64,000 bases of DNA from an uncultured Pseudomonas sp. (GTDB lineage: Bacteria > Pseudomonadota > Gammaproteobacteria > Pseudomonadales > Pseudomonadaceae): the NCBI RefSeq assembly GCF_946886105.1, contig NZ_CAMPHV010000022.1, positions 1 to 64,000 of the forward strand. The letters are read 5' to 3'. How positions within the stretch are numbered: position 1 is the first letter of the stretch; each line of letters starts with the position of its first letter. This document shows positions 1 through 7,778 of this stretch, piece by piece. The translations under genes and the position numbers were made by a program. The notes under the pieces were generated by a model that ran no database searches, was not told where the DNA came from, and saw nothing but the letters and a program-made list of their open reading frames with translations.

Positions 1-65
1 CGGCGTTGTATCACGGCGGTACAGCACCATTGCTGCAGTCCCTTGCAGAAGAACACCCCTCAAAT

Positions 66-136
66 GTAGCCCGGATCGAGCGCAGCGACACCCGGGAAAA
101 GGTGCCCTGGGTATCGCTTCGCTCGACCCAGGCTAC
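66..136. repeat. REP/BIME palindromic repeat, copy 1
   Basis: A 71-bp element bounded by GTAGCC and GGCTAC. It contains two smaller hairpins, CCCGG-type on the left and CCTGGGT...ACCCAGG on the right. It matches the copies at 235, 2440, 7071, 7299 and 7531. Confidence 0.85.
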
Positions 137-234
137 GTGCTGGGTGAAGGTGACAAACCAGGTCGCCCCCGGCGTTGCGTCACGGCGGTACAGCACCATT
201 GCTGCAGTCCTTTGCAGAAGAACACTCCTCAAAT

Positions 235-305
235 GTAGCCCGGGTCGAGCGCAGCGACACCCGGGAAAAGGTGCCCTGGGTATCGCTGCACTCAACCCAG
301 GCTAC
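235..305. repeat. REP/BIME palindromic repeat, copy 2
   Basis: Same 71-bp element as at 66-136, from GTAGCC to GGCTAC, inside the second copy of the 169-bp tandem unit. It lies 12 bp beyond the stop codon of the minus-strand gene at 318-1289. Confidence 0.85.
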
Positions 306-317
306 GTGCTGGCCGCC

Positions 318-1289
318 TCAGGGATATTTGATCATGTAGGCGACCGGAAAATGGTCGCTGCGCAGCACCTTACCCAGGTATACCCGTTCGACGACGTTGT
401 ACACCTCGTTCGGTTTGAACTGGTGGACGGAGTTGAGCGTGCCCGTCTCACCCATCAGGGTTTTCACCGCGACCGCGGCGTGGCAAATGGATTTTGTTGC
501 GCAGTGTTCATTGATATAGGCGTAGTCCAATAGCGACGGCACGGCGAGGTCGCCGAACGCAACGTCGGTGCCCATGCAGGCGTTTATATATTCGCTCTCG
601 CTCATCTGCACCCCGCCATAGGCGTTCTTTTTCTCCTCGGCATAGAGTTTTTTCGCCAGGGACAGCGAGGTGCGCACGGAAATATGGGTGAAGCCGGCGT
701 CCCCTGGTGTGCAGCGCAGCATTTTTTCATTGCTGGGTTTAAGGGTGATCGCGTCCGCGGCCGTGTTGGCATCTGTATTCAGATCGCCACCGAAGAAGAC
801 CAGCCTTTTGATTTTGCCGTCCTGGCCCTGGAGCTTGCCGAGCAGGAGAATGTCATCCCGCACCTGGGCTGCCGCTTTGTATGAGGCATTCGCGTGGCAG
901 AAGGCGAAGAGATTGTCCTCGTTGTCGCTCAACAGCAGGGTGGCGCGTATGGCCTCGTCGCCGAGTGGCAACTCGAATTTTTCCGAGAATTGATCCGCCA
1001 CTTCGTTTTTGACAAACACCATGGAACCCAGGGTCGTGCTTTTGCGCAAGCCGCCCTCCTGGCTCAGGGACGCCTTCAGCGTGTAAGTCCCTTTCAAGTC
1101 GTTCACCAGCCGCAAGTTCGGGTTGCCGGTGGTGCCGACCTCGAACAGCGCGAGAATCTCGGGTTTCAAGGCGGTCAGGGTGCTGGCCAAGGCATCCAGT
1201 TTTTCCTCGTAAGCCTCGCTCATGGGCTTGCGTACATTCTGATTGTTGAGGTGCTGGGTGTTCCACATCAGTATCTTGACGACTGGCAT
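318..1289 (-). CDS. Endonuclease/exonuclease/phosphatase-fold protein
   Basis: A 323-residue protein with the pattern of the DNase I-like (EEP) superfamily: an N-terminal strand ending in WNTQ (metal-site Asn), a central ALFEVG (catalytic Glu), FFGGDLNTD (Asp/Asn pair) near the middle, and SDHFPV at the C-terminus (catalytic Asp-His). All the hallmark residues are present, so it is probably an active metal-dependent phosphoesterase, but the substrate (DNA, RNA, nucleotide or phospholipid) cannot be read. No signal peptide is visible, so a cytoplasmic location is likely. The ATG at 1289 is preceded by a strong GGGGAAGGA ribosome-binding site. It stands alone between repeats and a divergent acetyltransferase gene. 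Confidence 0.8.
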   Translation of the reverse strand: MPVVKILMWNTQHLNNQNVRKPMSEAYEEKLDALASTLTALKPEILALFEVGTTGNPNLRLVNDLKGTYTLKASLSQEGGLRKSTTLGSMVFVKNEVADQFSEKFELPLGDEAIRATLLLSDNEDNLFAFCHANASYKAAAQVRDDILLLGKLQGQDGKIKRLVFFGGDLNTDANTAADAITLKPSNEKMLRCTPGDAGFTHISVRTSLSLAKKLYAEEKKNAYGGVQMSESEYINACMGTDVAFGDLAVPSLLDYAYINEHCATKSICHAAVAVKTLMGETGTLNSVHQFKPNEVYNVVERVYLGKVLRSDHFPVAYMIKYP

Positions 1290-1499
1290 GCTCGATCCTT
1301 CCCCCTAATGATTCACGCTCCGTAACGCCCCTCACCCCACGCCTCGTTCGTGCCGCCGGGTAAGCGTTCAAGCGTAGCAACTTTGCTCAGGGTGAATAGT
1401 CGGAACTGTCATTCGCCATGTCGTGTTCGGCGCCGCTGATTCATCTATCAGTCAGGCTGTTCTGTTGAGCGATGCGCATATGAGCAAGGAGCAACAACG

Positions 1500-2327
1500 A
1501 TGAGCGAGCCCTTTACTCTGGATCTGCAAACCTACCTCAAGCGCCTAGGCTACTCGTCGGCACCGCCACCGACCCTGGAAACCCTGCGCGAACTGCAGTT
1601 GCGGCACACCGCCGAGTTCCCCTTCGAAACCCTGTCGACGATGCTCCGAACTCCAGTGCACGTCGACCCGCCGAGGGTGCAGGACAAGCTGCTGCGTCAG
1701 GGGCGCGGCGGCTATTGTTTCGAGCTCAACCGGCTGTTTCTACTGTTATTGCAGGCGCTGGGCTTCGAGGCGCGCGGGCTGACCGGGCGCGTGGTGATAG
1801 GCGGGCCGGAGGATGCGCAGACCGCCCGCACGCACATGCTGGTGCTGGTGACCCTCGACGGCGTGCGCTACATCGCCGATGTCGGCGTCGGCAGCATGGT
1901 GCCGACCGGCCCGCTGTTGCTGGACAGTGAAGCGCAACAAGCCACCCCGCACGAGCCTTACCGACTCAGCCTGGCCGACGGCACTTACACCTTGCGCGCC
2001 CTGGTGGACGGGAGCTGGCGGGCGATGTACCTGTTCGACCTGCAAACAGTGGCGGACATCGATTACAGGGTCGCCAACTGGTACGTGTCCACCCACCCGG
2101 ACTCGCCATTCCTCGGCCAACTGTTCGTAGCCCGTACCGGGCCACGCCTGCGCAAGACCCTGAACAACGGCAGCTTCGCCATCCATCGCCTGGGCGAAGC
2201 CAGCGAGCGCGTGCAACTGCGGGATGTCGATACGGTGCTGGAGGTGCTGCGGGGTGAATTTTCCATTCAAGTGCCGGAGCATCCCGAGTTGCGTGCGACT
2301 ATCGAGCGGTTGATTGCTGGGGAGTGA
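1500..2327 (+). CDS. nat: Arylamine N-acetyltransferase
   Basis: A 275-residue protein, the usual length for bacterial NATs. It would transfer acetyl from acetyl-CoA to arylamines or hydrazines through a Cys-His-Asp triad. The triad is visible as Cys73 in GGYCFELN, His112 in RTHML and Asp127 in IADVGVG, close to the canonical C69/H107/D122 spacing. The N-terminal helical region has the expected ETLSTMLR-type segment. The start at 1500 has AAGGAG about 8 bp upstream. It is monocistronic and divergent from the phosphoesterase gene at 318-1289; the 210-bp space between them should hold both promoters. Confidence 0.92.
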   Translation: MSEPFTLDLQTYLKRLGYSSAPPPTLETLRELQLRHTAEFPFETLSTMLRTPVHVDPPRVQDKLLRQGRGGYCFELNRLFLLLLQALGFEARGLTGRVVIGGPEDAQTARTHMLVLVTLDGVRYIADVGVGSMVPTGPLLLDSEAQQATPHEPYRLSLADGTYTLRALVDGSWRAMYLFDLQTVADIDYRVANWYVSTHPDSPFLGQLFVARTGPRLRKTLNNGSFAIHRLGEASERVQLRDVDTVLEVLRGEFSIQVPEHPELRATIERLIAGE

Positions 2328-2725
2328 GGCTTGGGCCGCGAAGCGCGTAGGGCGGGTGAAACCCGCGGTGCCTTTGATTTGTGGCGAGTTGCACCTGCCC
2401 TACAACTGCAGTCCCTTGTAGATAAGGGTCTTCCCAACGGTAGCCCGGGTTGAGCGCAGCGATACCCGGGAATCGGTGCCCTGGGTATCGCTGCGCTCGA
2501 CCCAGGCTACGTGCTGATCAGTTTGGCGTTGTCTGATAGATCTCATTCAGTTACCAGGCAAATCAAAAGCAGCGTTCACGCGGAGTTTGAATCTTGGCTG
2601 TTCCCTGCACGTTTCCACCGTTTTCCCCGAACCTTCATCGAAAAGGGCCTGGAACTTGCTAATGCCTGTGTGCAGCCCGGCAGACACGGGCACCCACAAG
2701 CCAACCGTAAGACGGAGCACATTTG
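2328..2725. other. Intergenic stretch with one BIME
   Basis: About 400 bp without a supported gene. It contains CTGCAGTCCCTTG at about 2406, one 71-bp palindromic repeat (2440-2510), and then about 200 bp with no recognisable coding signal. This last part presumably holds the promoter of the CBS-domain gene. Confidence 0.6.
2440..2510. repeat. REP/BIME palindromic repeat, copy 3
   Basis: The same 71-bp GTAGCC...GGCTAC element as at 66-136. It is a single copy here, preceded by the same CTGCAGTCCCTTG segment as the first two copies. Confidence 0.85.
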
Positions 2726-3145
2726 ATGATCACTGCCTCTATCGCCGATTGCATGAGTAAGGATTTCGCCCGTATCCACCCCGATATGCCGGTGGTGCAG
2801 GCGGCTAATTTATTGATCCGTCACGCCATGCTGGGCGGGCCAGTGGTCGATGCCGATGGCTTGTTGTTGGGCTGGATTTCCGAACAGGAGTGTCTACGCG
2901 TGGCGATTCAGGTGGCGTATTACAACCAGCGCGTCGCTACGGTGCGCGACATCATGCGCAGCGATGTGCTCAGCGTAAGCGGCGATATGGACCCGTTGGC
3001 GTTGGCGCAGCAGATGCTCGGCGATAAGCCGAAGAACTACCCGGTGGTCGACAACAAAGGCAAGGTGCTCGGGGTGGTGGGGCGCCGGCATCTGTTGCAG
3101 CAGTTCGATGCGGTAATGGGCAAGCTTTCCAGCGCCGCCGCCTGA
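2726..3145 (+). CDS. CBS-domain protein
   Basis: A 139-residue cytoplasmic protein made almost entirely of two CBS motifs forming one Bateman module. The first covers residues about 5-60 (DCMSKDFARIHPD then GGPVVDADGLLLGWISE). The second covers about 75-130 (VRDIMRSDVLSV then YPVVDNKGKVLGVVGRR). Such modules usually bind adenosine nucleotides and act as sensors. No attached catalytic domain is present, so the partner is unknown. ATG at 2726 is chosen over an in-frame TTG at 2723 because GACGGAG lies at a suitable distance. A strong terminator follows about 140 bp downstream. Confidence 0.85.
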   Translation: MITASIADCMSKDFARIHPDMPVVQAANLLIRHAMLGGPVVDADGLLLGWISEQECLRVAIQVAYYNQRVATVRDIMRSDVLSVSGDMDPLALAQQMLGDKPKNYPVVDNKGKVLGVVGRRHLLQQFDAVMGKLSSAAA

Positions 3146-3286
3146 TCATCAGTGGTGCACTGTTGCGGTGCTTGCGTGCCGCCAATGTGGAACCTGTGCA
3201 CCAAAGATGCTCCGAGATAACGGGCAACCCGCCGGAAGCCTTATAGCTGCCGCATTGAGCGGTGATGGTTCTGGGGAGTGATCGAT

Positions 3287-3314
3287 AAAAGGCCAGTCGC
3301 GAGACTGGCCTTTT
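3287..3314. terminator. Bidirectional rho-independent terminator
   Basis: A perfect hairpin of AAAAGGCCAGTC, loop GCGA, then GACTGGCCTTTT, flanked by A and T runs so it can work in both directions. It separates the CBS gene (+) from the FAD oxidoreductase gene (-). Confidence 0.9.
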
Positions 3315-3536
3315 TACGTTCAAGGGCGCCGTCGCCCCAGGTTCGTCTACCGCTTTGCAATAAAAAATTCATTAAAGCTCAATCACTTAGTCAAATTCTT
3401 ACGCACAGTTACTGTGCAACCTTCTGTGGATAACCTGTGCGGTTATGGCGGCAGCCGGCGAGGGCTGGGAGGTTTAAGGGTTTGGTTGTTTTTTATACAG
3501 TCGCCCGGCGTTGCCTCGGCAGCGCCGGGTTGACCA
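3315..3536. other. AT-rich intergenic segment with palindrome and DnaA-box match
   Basis: Between a terminator and the 3' end of the FAD oxidoreductase gene lies an AT-richer stretch (about 3355-3400), then GCACAGTTACTGTGC (3403-3417), a perfect inverted repeat around one base, and TGTGGATAA (3425-3433), the reverse complement of a consensus DnaA box. A single box is weak evidence and no gene is supported here. Confidence 0.4.
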
Positions 3537-5186
3537 TCAGGCCGCCTCGGCCTGTTCGGCTCTGTCGGTTTTGTGGGTCGGTTTCCAGTTTTTCAGCAGT
3601 TGGCCGATTCGGTAACCGCGCCAGCCGAGCATGCGGGTGGCGGTCAGTACGCCGGCCATCAGGGCGCCGCCGACCCCAGCGGTGACGGTGTCGGCGCCGG
3701 TCAGGTAGAGGCCTTTGATCGGCGTCTGGCTGTGAATCCAGTGCTGTTCGAAACGCTGCAGGGTGTGGTCGATGCCGTAGATCTCGCCTTGCTCGTTCCA
3801 CTGGAACCATTCGGTCGACAGCGGCGTGGCCAGCTCGCAGAAGTCCAGCGCGCCACGCAGTTGCGGTTGGTGGCGGTAGAGGGTTTCCAGCAGGTGGTCG
3901 GTGAGCTTGGCCTTGAGCGCCTCGTACTCGGGGCCGCGCTTGCCCCAGGTGCTGCCCTTCCATTGGGCGAACCAGTGCGGCAGCGTCGGCGCGACTATTT
4001 CCACCGTGGCCTTGTTCGGGTAGTGGGCATCCCAGGCCGGGTCTTTGGCCGAGGGGAAGCTGATATAGATCAGCGGCATGGCCGGGTTGTCGCCGCTGGT
4101 GAAGCTGTCGACGTTGTAGTCGTGATCGGCGCCGGGGTAGACCCAGTAGTTGGTCTTCGGCAAGCCCAGTTCGGCGGCGCTGCCTTTGAAACCGGCGTAC
4201 AGGCACAGGGTCGCGGCGGAGGGTTCGACCTGTTTCAGCGGTGCCAGCAGATCATGTGCGGCGGCTACTTGCGGGTCGAGCAGACGGGTGTAGGTGGGGA
4301 TCAAGCCGGCGCAACTGACGATCTGCGGGGCACGGATCTCGACGCCGTCCTTGTGCAGGCGCACGCCAACCGCGCGGCCGTTTTCGATCAGGATGCGTTC
4401 GACCCCGGCGTAGGTGAACACCTGGCCGCCGGCCGCTTCGATCAGCGGAATGATGTGCTCCGAAATCTTGGTCGCTCCGCCCACCGGATAGTTGCCGCCG
4501 GTGATGTAGTGCTTGGCGACCATCGCGTGCATGACGAACGCGGCCTTGGCCGGCGGCAGGCCGTAGTCGCCCCATTGAGCGGTGAGCACGCCGATCAGTT
4601 GCTGGTTCTGGGTCAGGCCTTCGAGCACTTCGCGGGTGGTTTTGAAGAAGTAGTTCGGCAGCCACCAGCGGCGCAGTTTGTTGTAGAGCATGCCGAGCGA
4701 GCGCGGTAGCGCCTGGCCGGCGAAGAAGCGCGGCACCCTGGCGCTGACCTCGCTGAGTAGCTCGACATAGCGGTCGATGGCGGCGGCTTCGTCGGGGAAG
4801 TGGCGCTTGATCTCTGCTTTGAATTCCTCGCGCCCGGCGACGTAATCGTAGGTCTGCTCGCCGAGGATGATGCGGTCGTAGCGCGCGTCCATCGGCGCCC
4901 ATTCGATATTGCCGTCGCTGACCACATCGAATACCCGACGGATCATCGACCAGGGTTTGTGCACCTCACCGATGTAATGCACGCCCACGTCCCATTCGTA
5001 ACCTTCGCGCTCGTAGCTGTGGGTGTAGCCCCCGGCGGTGTAGTGCTGCTCCAGCACGCACACCCGTTTGCCGAGTTTGGCCAGCAGGGCGGCGGCGGTC
5101 AGGCCGCCGATGCCGGAGCCGATGATGATGGCGTCGTAATCGGTTTGCGCCAGGCGCGGACGGAAGCGGGTGCCGGTGCGTTTCAT
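3537..5186 (-). CDS. Phytoene desaturase/retinol saturase-like FAD oxidoreductase
   Basis: A 549-residue flavoprotein of the CrtI/CrtISO/RetSat family. Near the N-terminus (residues about 19-50) is the dinucleotide-binding motif IIGSGIGGLTAAALLAKLG followed by VCVLEQH. The C-terminus has the second FAD-contact motif, LTGADTVTAGVGGALMAG. It would catalyse a redox change of C=C bonds in an isoprenoid or related lipid; the real substrate is unknown and no carotenoid genes are nearby. It is divergent from a PadR regulator gene. Two palindromes between them lie within about 80 bp upstream of this start, which suggests direct PadR control. The C-terminus lacks an obvious membrane anchor. Confidence 0.85.
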   Translation of the reverse strand: MKRTGTRFRPRLAQTDYDAIIIGSGIGGLTAAALLAKLGKRVCVLEQHYTAGGYTHSYEREGYEWDVGVHYIGEVHKPWSMIRRVFDVVSDGNIEWAPMDARYDRIILGEQTYDYVAGREEFKAEIKRHFPDEAAAIDRYVELLSEVSARVPRFFAGQALPRSLGMLYNKLRRWWLPNYFFKTTREVLEGLTQNQQLIGVLTAQWGDYGLPPAKAAFVMHAMVAKHYITGGNYPVGGATKISEHIIPLIEAAGGQVFTYAGVERILIENGRAVGVRLHKDGVEIRAPQIVSCAGLIPTYTRLLDPQVAAAHDLLAPLKQVEPSAATLCLYAGFKGSAAELGLPKTNYWVYPGADHDYNVDSFTSGDNPAMPLIYISFPSAKDPAWDAHYPNKATVEIVAPTLPHWFAQWKGSTWGKRGPEYEALKAKLTDHLLETLYRHQPQLRGALDFCELATPLSTEWFQWNEQGEIYGIDHTLQRFEQHWIHSQTPIKGLYLTGADTVTAGVGGALMAGVLTATRMLGWRGYRIGQLLKNWKPTHKTDRAEQAEAA

Positions 5187-5209
5187 GGGTGTGCTCCAGG
5201 GTTCTTGTT

Positions 5210-5225
5210 ATGCAACTTTTTGCAT
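5210..5225. promoter_or_regulatory. Probable PadR operator, site 1
   Basis: ATGCAACTTTTTGCAT is a 16-bp inverted repeat (ATGCAAC-N2-, one mismatch in the right arm), 24 bp upstream of the FAD oxidoreductase start. It is nearly identical to the site at 5248-5263. Confidence 0.65.
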
Positions 5226-5247
5226 ACTAGGCGTGGTTGCGTTGCTA

Positions 5248-5263
5248 ATGCAACAAGTTGCAT
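5248..5263. promoter_or_regulatory. Probable PadR operator, site 2
   Basis: ATGCAACAAGTTGCAT is a perfect 7-bp inverted repeat with a 2-bp spacer, centred 38 bp from site 1. It lies about 50 bp upstream of the PadR start, so it is placed for control of both divergent genes. Confidence 0.7.
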
Positions 5264-5313
5264 ATGCCGTATACTGCGGCGCTCTTTCGATCAGCGTGGT
5301 GAAGTTCCCCTCT

Positions 5314-5847
5314 ATGTCGCTCAAGCACGCCATTCTCATCCTTCTGGAAAGCCAGCCCGGCAGCGGTTACGACCTGGTCAAACGTTTCAAGGATGGCCTC
5401 GGCTATTTCTGGAACGCCAAGCACCAACAGGTGTATCTGGAGCTGAAAAAACTCCACGAGGCGGGCTGGCTGGCGTTCGAGGCGGAGCAGCAGGACAGCC
5501 GGCCGGACAAGAAAATCTATCGCCTGACCGAGGCCGGCCATGCCGAGCTGCTGCGCTGGCTGGCCGACCCGGTGCAGCCGAACAAGATCAACGACGCGCT
5601 GCTGGTGAAACTGTTCGGCGGCGCCCATACCAGCATCGATAACCTGCGCGAGGAAATGCACCGGCATGTCGCCGTGCACCGCAAGACCCTAGACAGCCTG
5701 CTGAGTATCGAACGCGATTTTCTCGCCCTGCCCGACGAGCAGCGCGCGGAGTTGCGCTTGCCTTATCTGACGCTGCGCCGCGGAATCCTCGGCGAGCAGT
5801 CCTGGTTGGCCTGGGCGGATGAGGTGGAGCGGGAACTCAACCGCTGA
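5314..5847 (+). CDS. PadR-family transcriptional regulator
   Basis: A 177-residue regulator. The N-terminal winged helix-turn-helix begins MSLKHAILILLESQPGSGYD, a clear PadR signature, followed by QVYLELKKLHEAGWL and KKIYRLTEAGHAEL for the recognition helix and wing. Residues about 95-177 form the C-terminal helical dimerisation region of the larger PadR (Vir-like) subgroup. A longer in-frame ORF runs back to 5170, but it would overlap both operators and the divergent gene, so ATG 5314 is preferred. It probably represses itself and the divergent FAD oxidoreductase through the ATGCAAC palindromes, with an unknown effector. Confidence 0.88.
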   Translation: MSLKHAILILLESQPGSGYDLVKRFKDGLGYFWNAKHQQVYLELKKLHEAGWLAFEAEQQDSRPDKKIYRLTEAGHAELLRWLADPVQPNKINDALLVKLFGGAHTSIDNLREEMHRHVAVHRKTLDSLLSIERDFLALPDEQRAELRLPYLTLRRGILGEQSWLAWADEVERELNR

Positions 5848-5924
5848 TATTTCATCCTTCGAGACCGTTATCGGCGCGAGCAGGTTCGCTACAATCGCCG
5901 TCCCCCGCACCACCGAGGTTTCCG

Positions 5925-6491
5925 ATGTCGCCCCTTGAACTCTTCGCCGCCACGCTCGGCGTGATCGCCGTCTGGCTGACGGTCAAACAGAACGTCTGGT
6001 GCTGGCCGATCGGCTTGGCGATGGTGTTGATTTACAGCTGGATCTTCTTCGAGGTGAAGCTGTATTCGGACATGCTCCTGCAGGGTGTGTTCGCCGTGTT
6101 GCAGCTCTACGGTTGGTGGCAGTGGACGCGCGGCGGCGACCAGCATCGCGGCCGCGAAGTCAGTCGCCTGAGCGCGCCGGGCCTGGCGCTGAGTCTGGCC
6201 ATCGGAACCGCCGGCAGTCTGGCGCTCGGCTATCTGATGTCGACTTACACCGATGCGGCGGTGCCCTGGCTGGACGCCGCGCTGACCGCCTTCAGCCTGG
6301 TCGCCCAGGTGTGGATGGCGCAGAAACGCCTGGAATGTTGGCCGCTTTGGCTGGCGCTGGATCTGATCTACGTCGGTCTGTTCGTGCACAAGGGCTTGTA
6401 CCCCACCGCCGTTCTCTACGGCCTGTTCTGTCTGCTCGCATTGCACGGTTGGCTGACCTGGCGCCGCGGGCCGGAGTTGGTCCGGGCATGA
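5925..6491 (+). CDS. pnuC: Nicotinamide riboside transporter PnuC
   Basis: A 188-residue inner-membrane protein with about seven hydrophobic segments. The PnuC-typical conserved aromatic motifs are visible: NVWCWPIGLAMVLIYSW and LQLYGWWQWTRGG in the first half, and a repeat-like CWPLWLALDLIYVGLFV plus CLLALHGWLTWRR at the end. PnuC moves nicotinamide riboside into the cell by facilitated diffusion, trapped by phosphorylation. The downstream kinase gene overlaps its stop codon by four bases (ATGA), so the two are co-translated as an NAD salvage unit. No NAD-responsive riboswitch or operator was recognised upstream. Confidence 0.92.
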   Translation: MSPLELFAATLGVIAVWLTVKQNVWCWPIGLAMVLIYSWIFFEVKLYSDMLLQGVFAVLQLYGWWQWTRGGDQHRGREVSRLSAPGLALSLAIGTAGSLALGYLMSTYTDAAVPWLDAALTAFSLVAQVWMAQKRLECWPLWLALDLIYVGLFVHKGLYPTAVLYGLFCLLALHGWLTWRRGPELVRA

Positions 6492-7024
6492 AGGTGCTGG
6501 TGCTGACCGGCCCGGAATCCAGCGGCAAAAGCTGGCTGGCCGAAGCCGTGCGGGCGCGCTTCGGCGGGCTGCTGGTCGGCGAGTACGTGCGTCACTTTAT
6601 CGAGCAACAGGGCCGCGACACCTGTTACGCGGATATCCCGGCCATCGCTCGCGGCCAGCTTGAATGGGAAGATCAGGCCCGCGCCGCGCGGCCGCCGCTG
6701 TTGATCCTCGATACCCACCTGCTGAGCAATCTGTTGTGGAGCCGCAGCCTGTTCGGCGACTGCCCGGCCTGGATCGAACAGGCCTTGCTCGAACGGCGCT
6801 ACGACCTGCATCTTCTGCTCGACCCGCAAGGCGTGCTCTGGGTCGCCGACGGTCAGCGTTGCCAACCGGAGTTAGCCGAGCGCGTGGCGTTTCACCGTGC
6901 CTGCCGGGATTGGCTGCACGGAAACCGCCAAATCTTCCGCGATCTGGGCGGTGACTGGGCACAGCGCCGCCAGCAGGCGCTCGAAGCGGTCGCCGAGCTA
7001 ATGGCCGAACCCCGCGCGGACTGA
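6488..7024 (+). CDS. NadR-type nicotinamide riboside kinase (AAA/P-loop)
   Basis: A 178-residue protein with an N-terminal Walker A (GPESSGKS, residues about 8-15), GEYVRHFIEQQGRDTC downstream, and LLILDTHLLS as a Walker-B-like segment at about 73-85. This is the kinase part of NadR without the NMN adenylyltransferase or DNA-binding domain, so it should phosphorylate nicotinamide riboside delivered by PnuC. The start is fixed by the ATGA overlap with pnuC. The last 112 bp of the gene are repeated twice downstream (7144-7255 and 7372-7483) together with a BIME. The gene copy itself appears intact. Confidence 0.88.
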   Translation: MKVLVLTGPESSGKSWLAEAVRARFGGLLVGEYVRHFIEQQGRDTCYADIPAIARGQLEWEDQARAARPPLLILDTHLLSNLLWSRSLFGDCPAWIEQALLERRYDLHLLLDPQGVLWVADGQRCQPELAERVAFHRACRDWLHGNRQIFRDLGGDWAQRRQQALEAVAELMAEPRAD

Positions 7025-7070
7025 TCGCAAGCCCGACGCTGGAGCGTGGGAACGCTCAAAGTTACCCAAT

Positions 7071-7141
7071 GTAGCCCGGGTTGAGCGAAGCGATACCCGG
7101 GTATCGGCGTCCTGGGTATCGCTGCGCTCAACCCAGGCTAC
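7071..7141. repeat. REP/BIME palindromic repeat, copy 4
   Basis: A 71-bp GTAGCC...GGCTAC element, 46 bp after the kinase stop codon. It is the first of three in the tandem array. Confidence 0.88.
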
Positions 7142-7143
7142 GT

Positions 7144-7255
7144 GCTGCACGGCAACCGCCAGACCTTCCACGATCTGGGCGGCGACTGGGCACAGCGCCG
7201 CCAGCAGGCACTCGAAGCAGTCGCCGAGCTAGTGGCTGAGCCCTACGCGGACTGA
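7144..7255 (+). pseudogene. Duplicated 3' fragment of the kinase gene (copy 2)
   Basis: 112 bp nearly identical to the end of the kinase gene (6913-7024), including the stop codon, with a few substitutions (for example Met to Val in the AELMAE segment). It has no start codon or ribosome-binding site and follows directly on a BIME, so it is non-functional. Confidence 0.88.
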
Positions 7256-7298
7256 TCGCAAGCCAGACGCAGGTGGGAACGCTCAAAGTTACCCAGTG

Positions 7299-7369
7299 GT
7301 AGCCCGGGTTGAGCGAAGCGATACCCGGGTATCGGCGCCCAGGGTATCGCTGCGCTCAACCCAGGCTAC
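7299..7369. repeat. REP/BIME palindromic repeat, copy 5
   Basis: A 71-bp GTAGCC...GGCTAC element in the second tandem unit. Confidence 0.88.
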
Positions 7370-7371
7370 GT

Positions 7372-7483
7372 GCTGCACGGCAACCGCCAGACCTTTCGCG
7401 ATCTGGGCGGCGACTGTGCGCAGCGCCGCCAGCAGGCACTCGAAGCAGTCGCCGAGCTAGTGGCCGAGCCCCGCGCTGGCTGA
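7372..7483 (+). pseudogene. Duplicated 3' fragment of the kinase gene (copy 3)
   Basis: Third copy of the last 112 bp of the kinase gene. It has diverged slightly from both others (ends in PRAG before the stop) and again lacks any start signal. Confidence 0.88.
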
Positions 7484-7530
7484 TCGCGAGCCCGACGCTG
7501 GAGCGTGGGAACGCTCAAAGTTGCCCAGTG

Positions 7531-7601
7531 GTAGCCCGGGTTGAGCGAAGCGATACCCGGGTATCGGTGCCCTGGGTATCGCTGCGCTCAACCCAGGCTA
7601 C
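7531..7601. repeat. REP/BIME palindromic repeat, copy 6
   Basis: The last 71-bp GTAGCC...GGCTAC element of the array. The following 180 bp lead into the cytochrome gene without recognisable features. Confidence 0.88.
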
Positions 7602-7778
7602 GTGCCGCCGCCCCTATATCGCTGACTCAGCCCTCTCCGCGAGTGCCGCAGCTTTTCGTTGGGGCCTGCGCTACCTGCGATTTGATTGATCTGGGTCGGG
7701 TGGCATCCGTTTGCCGCGCTTTATAGTCGCCGCCTCTGACAACTCCTTACCGTTTATCCTGGAAAAGGACTCTTCGTT

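Larger units (their letters stand above)
1..311. repeat. Tandem duplication of a 169-bp unit containing a BIME
   Basis: The block beginning CGGCGTTG at position 1 starts again at 170 with only scattered substitutions. Each copy carries a CTGCAGTCC(C/T)TTGCAGA segment followed by one 71-bp palindromic repeat (66-136 and 235-305). The second copy runs out just before the stop of the gene ending at 318. The same CTGCAGTCCCTTG segment precedes the repeat near 2440, so it belongs to a wider repeat context. No gene is supported in this stretch. Confidence 0.85.
6913..7605. repeat. Three tandem units: kinase 3' end plus BIME
   Basis: Units start at GCTGCACGG at 6913, 7144 and 7372 and are 231, 228 and about 230 bp long. 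Each holds the last 112 bp of the kinase reading frame, a short spacer with a GTGGGAACGCTCAAAGTT segment, and one 71-bp BIME. The first unit is inside the real gene. The BIME end (GGCTACGTGCTG) joins directly to GCTGCACGG, sharing GCTG, so the duplication probably arose by recombination at this microhomology. Confidence 0.9.

Noticed and set aside
5170..5313. Longer PadR protein starting at 5170
   Set aside because: The extension overlaps both palindromic operators and the divergent gene start and has no PadR similarity. ATG 5314 begins exactly at the PadR signature.
7144..7483. Extra kinase genes
   Set aside because: Only the last 112 bp are present in each copy, with no start codon or upstream domain; they are duplicated gene ends.
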